DNA of 64,000 nt from Gavia stellata (taxonomy: Eukaryota > Chordata > Aves > Gaviiformes > Gaviidae), in contig NC_082610.1 in NCBI RefSeq assembly GCF_030936135.1, forward strand, positions 16,688,428 to 16,752,427, read 5' to 3'. The position numbers and the translations under genes were made by a program. The notes below the pieces were generated by a model. It had not been told where the DNA came from. It ran no database searches and was given only the letters and a program-made list of their open reading frames with translations. Below, one piece after another: positions 1-14,595 of the stretch; position 1 is the first letter of the stretch; each line of letters starts with the position of its first letter.

Positions 1-3000
1 GCAGTTCCTTAGTAAATGAGTAAGTATTCAGAGTGGCATCCAAGGAATGGGTTTGGCGTGGAGAATCCTGCACAGTGACTCATGCTTCCATGAGTAAATT
101 AATTTCCTTAGAGAAGCAAGACAAAATCACGCATTCTGCTTAGTCCAGCTATCTAGAGTGACGATTTAGGAAGCTATTTCAAGAAATACAGTTTTCTTTA
201 GCTTTGTTTTGAGAAAATTATTGCAAGAAATACAGTTTTATCTAGCTTTATACCGAATGCATAATCCATTGCTGTTGAACTTGCAAACATAACCAACTTT
301 TAAGGGGAAAAGAAAAATTGCTGTAACTTGAAAGGTCTGCGTATTGAAACATGTTAGCTAGAAAACAGTTTGTAATCAAAACCATACATCTGACAAAGGG
401 GCATTGTGGAAGTCTGGCATCTTCAGAAATAGACAATTATTTACACAGGTCTCCATATATATTACCCTGGTGCACATTTAAAAATAGGTTGTAGAAACAC
501 ATAAGTATCAATACCCGGAAATGAGAATTGCATCAGCTAGCCCCTCCCCTTCCCCCACAATGACAGTGCAAAGAAAAAGAGGGTGTGAAGCAGCAAAAGC
601 ACTGGATATTCGTAATACCAGCGTCCTTACCACACATGCATGCATGGAAGCAGCCAAGGAGAGGGACCCGGAGGTGTACGGACCATGGCTAATTGGTTAT
701 GGGCAGAGATACCTGTTAGTGCAAGTGGAGGTGAAACTCATCTTTTAGCTTTTAGTTTTCTTGGGAGAGCCGTTCAAATGGTTTGATGGGGCTATACTGT
801 CCAGATTTGAATAACACAAAATACAGATTTTTATGGCATATGAACCAACTTCCTGTACCCTACCCTGGTAAGCATTTTGAAATTGCAAGAATTGTGGCTC
901 TGGGAGCTTTTCTGATGTTGACAATTTAGCAGAGTATACCGAACTCTTGGTGCCAAGCTACTCCATTTTGGGGTCCAGGCCTCTCTGTTTTAGGTAAAGA
1001 ACCTCCATCATTTTAATTTTGCTTTACAAAGCTGAAGTGTTTTGTAATTAACTAATCCCTACAGTACCACCATCAGGTTGGTAGATGAAGACCCTTCCCA
1101 TTTTACAAAGGAGAAATGAAGCCATTAAAGCTGCAGGAAGCTGTTCAGGCCTCAGAATAAATCAAGTGAAAGACAGGACTGGAACATGACGTAGCTATGT
1201 CTAGTGCCAGGTCTTTCCCTCACACACTGACATCATATGAAAGCAAAGCCCTTGATGCTGTCAGAGCAAAAGCAGGACTGATCATACTGGGAAAAATACT
1301 TACGATTTTTAGGGACAAATTAGACCTCAAATCTCAGGTAGAACAAAGAGATTCCACTGACCTTTCCAGGGCCAGTCAGCATCAACGGTGGCTTTGGGTT
1401 ACTGCTAACCTCCTAGCCGAGCTGCAGCTCATACAGCAAATACGTGCAGGTCGTGGTTTGGTGTCATTATTCACCCCAGCAGCACCATCAGATTTGACTT
1501 AGTCTGTCATGAGCCAGGATCTGAGCAAATGGCAAGTGTAGAAATTAAGTATCACCATGTAAAACCTCTTGTGTATTAGCAAAATTGAGAGAAATTTACT
1601 AACACTTTGTAAGTTTTATTGAAAATAGCGAGATGCGCACATTGAACTCACCCTATATAACTGTCTCTGGACTTTATTTCTGTGATAAAGGTTTAATCAG
1701 TATCTCATAGTTTAAAGACAAACACATGTTTAATAAGAATGTGGCATCGTTTCCTTCTGTTATTGTCCAAAGACTGATCAAATGCCACCTGAAGCCAGTG
1801 GAAAGGCTCCGCTTGTAACTCCCAGAATAAAAATATGAATGTTTCCCTGGAAGTTGCCCGGTTGGACGGTGCTTTGAGAAACCTGGTCTAGTGGAAGGTG
1901 TCCTTGCCCATGGCAGGGGGTTGGCACTAGATGATCTTTAAGGTCCCTTCCAACCCAAACCATTGTGTGATTCTGTGATTCTATGATTCCACATTCAGCA
2001 GCTTCTATTGCTTTATTTTTCACGTTTAATCTGTGAAAGCTAATATGGAAAAGAGGGCAAGCAGGCTGAGGAAGAGCCAAGCTTCCCTGGAGAGATCCTG
2101 CCACATTTCAAACATTCCCATCACTCTATCAATGTCACCCTCCACTACTGCGATGAAAGGCAGCAGCAGAAAAAGAGCAGGAAGAATAAAACTCCTTATG
2201 TATACAAGTGAGGAAAGTCGGCCCCATCCCTACAATCAAAGTCAATCACTTGAAAGAAATCAAAACAGACCTGGCCTCCATCTTCCAAGTGCAAGAAAAA
2301 TGCCCTTAATTTGCTCACCCCGTTCTGTTTGTGTTGTTCTGAGCCTTCCCTGATTGAAGCTCTCTGAGGCAGAAAATCAATGTCAATCACGCCAGATGAC
2401 TGCTTTCCTCCAAGCATCTGCTGCTGCTACTAAGATCACAAAGGACACATAAAAGGAAAAATGTGGCAGTTGCAGCCGCCTTCTCAGTTTTGTAACCCAG
2501 GTGAGTTAACACTGGCATATTAAAAGCTGACACTATTTTTTAACAAAACAAGGCTTCTGATCTGCTTATTATCAGCGAGGACATGTTGGGACCAGGATGG
2601 TTTTGAAACATCCTGGTTAGCTTGCTTTGGCCTACGCTACTAAAGGTAGGACCTCCGGTATCTGAATGGGCACCAGACAGCTAAGGACAACCTGATGCCT
2701 TATGTTAAAAATAACACATATTTGGTCTTGGTTCTGTTCTCAGTAACGAGCAACACAAACACGAGCAAGTGAAGTTTCTATTGGAACTTATACCCTGAAA
2801 ATTTTATTTTGTCTGAGCCACAGGATAAGAACAATCTTACAATACCAACATTCTTCTCTTAGAAACCTTGGTCTCGCTGTGACAGTAGTAAAATACCACT
2901 TGCTCTTCAGTAGTTACATAGTTTTAAAATGCTCCTTAATCTATCCAGCCAGTCTTGTCTTAGAAGCCTCTTATTTTACATTTAAACTCTTCAGAAATAA

Positions 3001-5219
3001 AGATTTTTATAGGGAGAAAATATTTCTTCATCTTCATTCTTATCAAATGTTCATTTTCCATCCTGCCAGATGTCTGGAACCCAAACTCTGGACAAGATGT
3101 TTAGTCCCATTCATATAAAGCCACTGTAAATACAGATTCCTGGGATGCCGAATTAAACTTCCTAATCCCTCCTTGAGACTTCTGATAGAACAAGATGCTC
3201 AGCGAACCCAGCTTAATGTAGAACGACAGAACTACATTATGCGGTTTCCTTTTATTCCGCATTCATGCAGCATTAGGCCTACTCAGCATCTACCCACACT
3301 TTCCCTTCCTTAACTACCAGTCTCCTCTGACATGACACATCTCACAAGTATCACTCATTCCTCAAGGAACAGCACATCTAGCAGCAAGGAACAAAGCACA
3401 TCTAGTTTTGCAACCAATCGGTCATTATATTTAACCTCCTTTGGTAGAAGTGCTGGTCTTTATAATAAGAACCAAAATTTTGCATTTTTCTGGCTAGTTT
3501 CATGCAAATCTCCTTATTCTATGTTTCAGGCATTTTTAGATGTTTTCTCACCTGTGTTTTTTGTTTCTTCTGTTTTGTCAATGAACTGTCAAAGAAATGA
3601 TGAGGCTTTGGGCTACCGTTCCCATCAGATCACCACAGCAGAAGGGAGTTGTCACTGGGATGGTCTGTGACAAAGTGTTAGCGTCCCTTGAACAGCAGCA
3701 GAAAATTCCTTCAGTTGTAAAGCAGAGTTTGGTAGACGAGTACAAGCCTTAGGTGTGATGAGATATGCCCATCTTCACACCATCTGCTCCGGTCGAGCAT
3801 GGCCAAGGGTCATGTTTTACGCTTGCATGCACTGTGACTAGGATGTGGTCTTGGAGAGATCAGGACCTCCATGACAACCTCCTCATTTGTAAATTGGCTA
3901 ACTCTAGTGACTGAGAGGTAAACTATATAAAGAGTCTTTAGAAGAGAGAAAAGACATCCCAGACGAAACAGAGATGGAAGGGCTGGTATGGGTAGAGGAA
4001 GACAAAGGGCTTAATTGGTAAGGAAGGCCTTCTGCCACAGCAAGATAAGCACCTCAAAAAAGAAGTCAAGTACATCCTAGAAGCTGCGAATAGATACTGC
4101 CAAATACCAGCTAGCGTTAGAATCCCCCCAAAAAAACTAAGACAAACATCACAAAGGTACTGCAGCTACAGAAATTTAAAAAAAAAAAAAGGAAGAAAAA
4201 AGGTTCCCTGTAAAACAAGAATGGGAAAATAACGGTAACTGAGCTACTCACACAAGATTAAATAAATGCTTCCCCGATTTTCATTAAGGATGAACATGTT
4301 AATCCATGGGGTAAAACCAGGATGCCTTAGAGAAGGGGCACGAGGGAGAAATGGATACAAGATAATAAATGAACACAGCCAGCTGGTGAGCAAAACTCTT
4401 GGAGTGTACTGTGCTCCAAGTGGACGAACCAGACGTTCTCAATCCCAGAATCCCGATGCACAGTAAACCACAAATCCAGGTGCAAAGGTTTTAAGTAAAT
4501 TTTCTGACTTGGAGGCATTACCACAGGACCAGAGAACAGCGAGTGTTTAAGTGAGCCATGGTGGAAGCAGTCTGGGCCTGTGCTTTTGGTGTCGGTGCAG
4601 TTCTTCAGGAAAAGTTGCAAAGGAAAGTTTAACTATAAACATGAAATTCAATGAATAAAGGGATAAAAGGTAGCATGGGTTTACTAAAAGCCAGTGTTGT
4701 GGGACAAGCCTGTAGCATAATATAAAATTGAAACTTTAGGCATCCAGGAAGCAGTATTTTTTGCTCTTTGTTAATATCCTAGCAAGAAATAAGCGAAGAG
4801 GAGAAGGACTTGGCTTTACTAACCAACCACAGGGTGATAGGGAGCTGACAGTGTGGCCTGACTGTGAAAGAGAGAAGTGTGAGTCCAGTCACGGTATTTC
4901 CCGTAACGACAGGAAAACATTAGTGTTCCTGTCTGAGGCATCACTGAGAAGACTGTCTAAAACATTCCATACGGCAGCCTCTGTCGAGAGAAAAGCATTC
5001 AAACTGAAAGGGTCCTGCAGAAAGGACGTCCCAATGACCAGAGCACAGCTTGCATCATGCCAGACTGAAAAGGTTTAGCTTACGTAACTTAATGAAACAA
5101 CAAATGAGTGGGAATTGGATACGCAAAGGGGAAGTAAACGCCAGAGAAGGATATCTGTAACAAAACCCCAAACATCTATAGATATAGATGGAAATTAGAA
5201 GCAGGTTTCTAGCCACCAG
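1..5219. other. Intergenic region left of LDHA
   Basis: I see no coding exon here. The open frames are short, start at random Mets, and resemble no protein I know. In other vertebrates GTF2H1 lies on this side of LDHA, but none of its coding sequence is recognisable. Part of a GTF2H1 3' UTR could be present, but nothing proves it. The stretch holds one CR1 fragment (separate entry) and short A-rich tracts near 4175-4205. GC content rises sharply from about 5220. Confidence 0.6.
1840..1990 (+). mobile_element. CR1 LINE fragment, 3' end, 5'-truncated
   Basis: The text TGGTCTAGTGGAAGGTGTCC, then a TGGCAGGGGGTTGG block, then GGTCCCTTCCAACCCAAACC followed by imperfect ATTCTGTGATTCTATGATTC repeats, is the standard 3' end of CR1, the main LINE family of birds and other reptiles. 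Only about 150 bp remain, with no coding part, so it is an old truncated insertion in plus orientation. The right edge is set by the octamer-like tail near 1988; the left edge is approximate. This element is the main evidence for an avian source. Confidence 0.9.
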
Positions 5220-5786
5220 ACAAGAGGTTCCCAACGGCCTGTGCCGGCGATGAGGAGGGGCGCAGGGCTGGCTGCCGGCCACGGCTCCCCGGAGGGGCTG
5301 CGGCCCAGGGGCGGCCGGCAAACGGGGGAAGGAACACCTTTAACTCCCCTTAACTCTCCAGGGCCGGCACCGTTTGCTGGTCCGCGTACTGGCTGCGCAC
5401 GCACTGGGCATCGTACTTGCCCTTGGGAGCTAACGTTTTAAATCGCTTTCACCCATCCCGGTGAATAACAGAACGAGGGAAATCTTCCCCGACGGCCACC
5501 GGCGCGACTCGGACCCGCAGCGAGGCCAGCCCGGCAGCCGCCCTCCGCCTCAGGTTTGCGGCAGGGCCGCGTAACAGCCCCGGAGGCTCTGCGAGGCCCC
5601 GGCCGGAGCTGGGCTCCTCCTCGCCCGCCTCAGCTTCCCTCACGGTGCCGACCGTTACGGGCCGAACGTTCCAGAGCGGCCGCTAACGGGCCGGACGCTT
5701 CCGTCCGCCTCGCCTCACACACCACTACCCCCCCCCCCCTCCACACTCCCGTGCCGGCCCGGTACAACTTCCCCCTCCTCCACCCC

Positions 5787-5837
5787 GACGTGTCGGCGGG
5801 CACGTCTCCACCGTCGCGGCCCGCCCGCCTCACGTCA
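5787..5837 (+). promoter_or_regulatory. LDHA: Hypoxia-response-like and CRE-like motifs of LDHA
   Basis: Two HIF core motifs (RCGTG) flank each other: ACGTG at 5788-5792 and its complement CACGT at 5801-5805. A third CACGT at 5831-5835 is part of TCACGTCA (5830-5837), which is one base from a perfect cAMP response element on the other strand. They lie roughly 45-95 bp before the inferred start. Mammalian LDHA promoters are known to be driven by HIF-1 sites and a CRE, so this arrangement fits, but occupancy is inferred. Confidence 0.5.
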
Positions 5838-5874
5838 GCCGCCCGGCCCCTACTTAAGGCGGCGGCCGCCTCCC

Positions 5875-5919
5875 CGCCCCGCCACTACCGCCGCCGCCGC
5901 CTTTGGTTGAGGACGCTCG
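5875..5919 (+). other. LDHA: LDHA exon 1, non-coding 5' UTR (approximate)
   Basis: LDHA genes carry an untranslated first exon. The best candidate ends at 5919, where CTCG is followed by the donor GTAGGT at 5920. The start is not fixed by sequence; it is placed about 25-30 bp after the TTAAG element. Intron 1 then runs to the acceptor TTTCCTTGCAG ending at 7485, and the rest of the 5' UTR (7486-7494) is in exon 2. Confidence 0.55.
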
Positions 5920-7485
5920 GTAGGTGCCAGCGCCTTCGCGGGCTTGGGGAGGGGGGGATGCGGGCGCCACCAAGCCCCCGGGGGGGGGACTCGGTCGAGC
6001 AGGCGGCGCCGAGCGGACTACCGTCCGCTCGGCGCCGCCTGCTCGACCGAGTCCCCCCCCCGAGGAGCTACCGGGCACCGCTCCGCGTTGGGTGCGGTGT
6101 GGAGAGGCACCACGCCCTGCTCAGCGGCCTTGTGCAACCGGCGTGATTTCCAACCCCCCCCCCCTTTAGCCTGCTGCATCGCCCCGCCATTCCCCCCCCC
6201 GCCTCCTTCTTTAGCCTGCGCGGATTAACCCGCTTCCCCTAATCGGCGGTGTGGCCCCAGGGAGCCGCCTGCGGGGAGCGACCTGCTGTGATGGGCTGAG
6301 GGCTGCGTTTAAAATGGAGCGTTAATGTACCAGCTCGGCTACTGGCTCTGCCCTAACCTGCTTCTTTCAGGGGAATAGCACTCGAAAACGCAAAACTTTG
6401 AGTATTAAGTGTGACTGAGAAATGCTTGAGTGGGTGCTCCTCACCGGCCCTGCACGTTAAAGTTCTTAGAGTGCAAAGGGAGCTCTTGGCACGTGGAGAA
6501 ACTGTGCAGTACACCGGGCCACGCTTCGGGAGACTTCTGCAAATGAAGGCTGACGTATCTTGGTCAATTTTTCCTAAATATGGGCACTGCTGGCTTCCTG
6601 CCCCTCCTCCCCGAACTCACAGCCCTTACTTACCTGCTCTGCCAGGCCTCTCCTGCTCTGAACGAGTTGCTGCCTGTTCAGCACTAACTTTAACACCGCG
6701 TTATGTCTATACTTGCATCTATCTGCGAGGCTGCCCCTGCCTCGGGCTCTTCAGGCAGGGCAGAAGCTGCGCTGCTGCCAGGGCAGCACCACCTGGGAAA
6801 GCGTGGTGTCGGCTTCTGCAGGGGCCCTGCGGTGGAGGCACAATACTCCATCATCATCCTGGCATTTCAGTACACCGGTGGCTGCCAGATTAGAACCCAT
6901 ATAACCGTGCAGCTGGTAGCTAAATTGAGGGTAAGAGAGATAGTAACACCAGACTCCAGCTATCTTCATTCAAATCCACGCACTTTCACTTTAAAACAAA
7001 GTCATAAAGTTGACTTTGAGGCCCACACTGTGCTTAAGAAGGGCTTGCCTAAGCATTGTACAACTTCAGCTCTGGAAAGGCTTCAGGGTATGGAGTACCA
7101 GTTTTTCAGGGCAGTAAAACGGAGATTGCCAGACCATGCTGTGCTTAGAAGTACTAAAATGGCTTCCTGTACCTAAATGTAATATGGATGATCGTTTAGA
7201 ACATCCTACTAATGCTGCTGGAGTGCCACCCAGCTATAAAATCAGTGGTTCTCAGGCTGTATTTGAGGGAAAGATTTAGCAAGCTTAAACAGTGCATTGT
7301 CATCAATAATTCATTTTTTAAAATAATTTTGCTGCATACAGGGAGTACTGCCAGATGCTTTAGGCATGTGATTTATATCTATTTTCTTACCATCCTGGAA
7401 TGAAGTCTGTCTTGCTTGATACAAATACTCTGGTGTCAGTAAAAGCTCCAAAGCCTGGAGAAATAATCTGTTGCTTTCCTTGCAG
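5920..7485 (+). other. LDHA: LDHA intron 1
   Basis: The first 340 bases belong to the CpG island and hold the inverted repeat and several C/G homopolymers. From about 6300 the sequence returns to ordinary composition. The long plus-strand frames at 6411-7176 show no recognisable domain and no splice logic, so I treat them as chance. An alternative first exon in this intron cannot be excluded from sequence alone. Confidence 0.6.
5979..6062. repeat. Perfect 40-bp inverted repeat with 4-base loop
   Basis: Bases 5979-6018 are the exact reverse complement of 6023-6062, separated by TACC. The arms are very GC-rich and include an eight-G/eight-C stretch near their outer ends. The hairpin starts 60 bp after the inferred end of LDHA exon 1. 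It may be real, or it may be a fold-back assembly error in GC-rich sequence. Confidence 0.95.
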
Positions 7486-7494
7486 CAGTGCACC

Positions 7495-12048
<4,554 letters not shown>

Positions 12049-12700
12049 ATCTGCCCAAGCAGTTCACTCGCTGCAGTTTAATGGGTTTAGTGGTTTGTCT
12101 TACGTTGCACTTTCCAAGTAGGTCAAATCTTTCAATCTATGTATCTCAACTAGAACACACAACAAACTCAAATCTGAACAAATGAGTTTCCTGAAGATAG
12201 CATTAGGAAACTATTCTATGTTTTTTCCCTGTTCAGACACCCATGTTCTTGGCCAGAGCTAGATAACCTAGTCAGTCTTGTACAGTGAAGTGGTGTGACA
12301 AAATCCAGCATTCAAAGCAGCACTGCCTAGAAAACCCTTTGCCTTTTGCTCATCTTAATGTTGGTTCAGAACAATAAGTAACTAATTATTACACAATGTG
12401 AAACCAAAGACTATTTTCTTGCAGTTAAAAGGATTGTCAAGCTAATTGACCAACCTTCTCTGCTGGCTGAATAGCTTAAATATTTCACTGTTGGTAGGTC
12501 CAAATGTATTTTCCTAACACTGCTTTGGAATTTGTGTGTATACTTTTTTTAGAGAACCTTATTTTTGTGTACTATATCAGTCTAGTTGTAAGTTTATCTC
12601 CTAAGCATGTTTAAAGGTTTCTGTATGCAACAAGACAGTGACTGTCCAACTGTAGTACCAGCTCCAACACCAAATAAACCACAAACTGTTATTTCTGTCT
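12049..12700 (+). terminator. LDHA: LDHA 3' UTR and polyadenylation signal
   Basis: The stop codon TAA is at 12046-12048. The first clear AATAAA on the plus strand is at 12673-12678, followed by T/GT-rich sequence at 12687-12714, as expected for cleavage near 12695-12700. This gives a 3' UTR of about 650 nt, in keeping with LDHA in other vertebrates. Further AATAAA hexamers at 12892-12897 and 13229-13234 could serve longer isoforms. Confidence 0.75.
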
Positions 12701-14371
12701 CCTTGTTTTTCTTTACAGGGCTTTGTCCCCAAAATACAGTTCCATTTGCACCCATCTAAATCAAACAATTCTATTACACAGGTGAAGTTTGAGTTAGTGA
12801 CTGAAGAAATAATGTTATGTGTGCAGCTACTCTGTTGTAGGCTCCAGATATTTTATGTAGTGAACTTTGTAACAGTCTAAAGGTAGGAATGAATAAAAAC
12901 AGTAAACAGAACTATTTAAATACTCAGGACTTGATTCCCCTCTGAATGCAAAGGAACAGGCTCTATTGACATTATGTCGCAGGACCGGAGAAAAACAAGG
13001 CAACCATGGAAGTGTACACACAAAAATGCATGTAGGAAGAAGTCTTTCCACATCAAGTAGTTGACATCCATAAAAAGTCAACTTGCTGCCAAGCACAGAA
13101 AAGCATCTCCTCTGGAACAGCAGCCATGCATAAAAACAATCACCAGTTACTCCTCAAAGCCCAGAGTAAGTTGGAAGAATTAACCATCATCTGCGTCATT
13201 AGTATTTTAAAACAATATACCTCATTACAATAAAGAGGGAAAGGCCTTATTATTAGCTTTTTCTAACATTAGGACACAGCACATAACTTAAGAAGGGAAA
13301 CTGATCACCTGATTTAAGTCCAGGGTAGATTTTTAATATGGACTGCAGCTGGTGATATTTCTCAGAACAAAGTGTTTTAGAATAAGCTGTAAGTGCTCAT
13401 GAAGCAACTTCAGCAACAAAGGAAAAGCTGTTGCTACTGTACTGCTTTCTCTTACATCCACATGATCAAAATAGCACCTGGAAAGAGAGCACATAGCAAT
13501 GATATTTTATGCAGATGGCAGGAAGATGGTATAAAGCCCTTTTCAAAGCTTTCAGAAACACATTTTACTACATGAAGTCTCACCCAGCTTTTTATATGAA
13601 CTCCAGTCTCTTCAGATCCAATGGTAACATGAAAAGCCTTAAGACAAACACTCAGTTTCAAGCCACACTGATTACTGTGCTGAGACCAAGAAACTTCTGT
13701 TTTCAAGCTAGCTTTGCTGAGGCAGCCTACAAAAGCATATGGAGGAGGACAGCAGCATGCTGCTGACAGGCGACGAGCAGCACCGTGAATCCCCACAGCA
13801 CTCCAAGTTGGGAAATGCTCTGTACAATGTACCATCTTTTGCAGGCAGCGCAGTGTTTAAACACCAGGCCTGTCGATACGAACTCTGTCCCAGCTAACAC
13901 AGCCAAAGCCCAGGCTTCCTGTAGCATTCTGGTGTGTAGCATTTTCTGCCTGGCAGGTAGTGCAACACCAAATGTAGCAGCCTTTCTTTTTCCTAGCATC
14001 TTCTAGTGGAAAAATGCAACATACGTCAAGGCTTCTTAAGGCACCATAATGTATACTCCACTATGACCACGATCTGATGGTAGAATAGGCAAGTCAATAT
14101 AATGGTTACTAAGCTCACTTCAAGAAAACAATCCTTGGATGTCAACAGCTAGGTCAAACAGCAGGGCCTTGAAATTTTGAGTTTCCAGCTTTCATTAGTC
14201 ATAAAAAAGGTTAGTTACACTGAAACGTGGATTTTTCCAGTTTGGGACACTGAAATGTCTTCCAAATCTCAGAAGTCAAGTCAAAAAAATGGTTAAGCCG
14301 ACACTGCATAAACTGTGCCTGTTTGTAAAGAAAGCGCATCATACACAGTTCTGTAGAGGAAGAAGATATGC
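12701..14371. other. Gap between convergent LDHA and TSG101
   Basis: The two genes face each other tail to tail here. No coding exon is visible. Frames at 13393-14006 on both strands overlap one another, start at random and show no domain. Two more plus-strand AATAAA motifs lie in the left half. The mammalian LDHC and LDHAL6A copies, which sit in the LDHA-TSG101 interval of humans, are absent. Confidence 0.6.
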
Positions 14372-14377
14372 AACAAG

Positions 14378-14595
14378 TTTTATTCAGCGTAAGTCCACCA
14401 GCACAAAGATTACAGGAGATAGAAAGTGCATTAATAAAAGCTAGTCTTTACCAAAAAGAAAATATATTATTGATTCAAAATATCTTACACTTGAATGATG
14501 TAATAACTTATTCTGGGCACCTACTGATTAAGAGAAATATCAAGAGAATGGCTGCTTCATAAAGAAATCTAACTTCCCAGTTAAAGTCTGAGAAT
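14378..14595 (-). terminator. TSG101: TSG101 3' UTR and polyadenylation signal
   Basis: The TSG101 stop is at 14598-14596. The plus-strand TTTATT at 14378-14383 reads AATAAA on the minus strand, followed by T-rich sequence (CTTGTTGCATATCTTCTTCC direction). Cleavage near 14360 would give a 3' UTR of about 235 nt. A longer isoform is possible. Confidence 0.6.

Larger units (their letters stand above)
5220..6260 (+). promoter_or_regulatory. LDHA: LDHA CpG island and promoter
   Basis: GC content and CpG frequency jump from the AT-rich flank to a dense island that covers non-coding exon 1 and the start of intron 1. A TTAAG-type element lies at 5853-5857, about 30 bp before a likely start near 5880. 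It is not a canonical TATA box. A run of 12 Cs lies at 5728-5739, and further C runs lie near 6156-6167 and 6190-6200. A start near 5880 is inferred; it needs 5'-end transcript data. Confidence 0.8.

Noticed and set aside
5556-6228. Several long ORFs in the LDHA island
   Set aside because: Low-complexity readings of GC-rich sequence. The same peptide block appears twice and on both strands because of the inverted repeat.
6411-7176. Two plus-strand ORFs of 157-160 codons in LDHA intron 1
   Set aside because: No domain, no suitable splice sites and no conserved start. They end before exon 2 and are best explained as chance.
13750-13765. 16-bp perfect palindrome CAGCAGCATGCTGCTG
   Set aside because: Short palindromes of this size are expected by chance in 64 kb and nothing nearby gives it a role.
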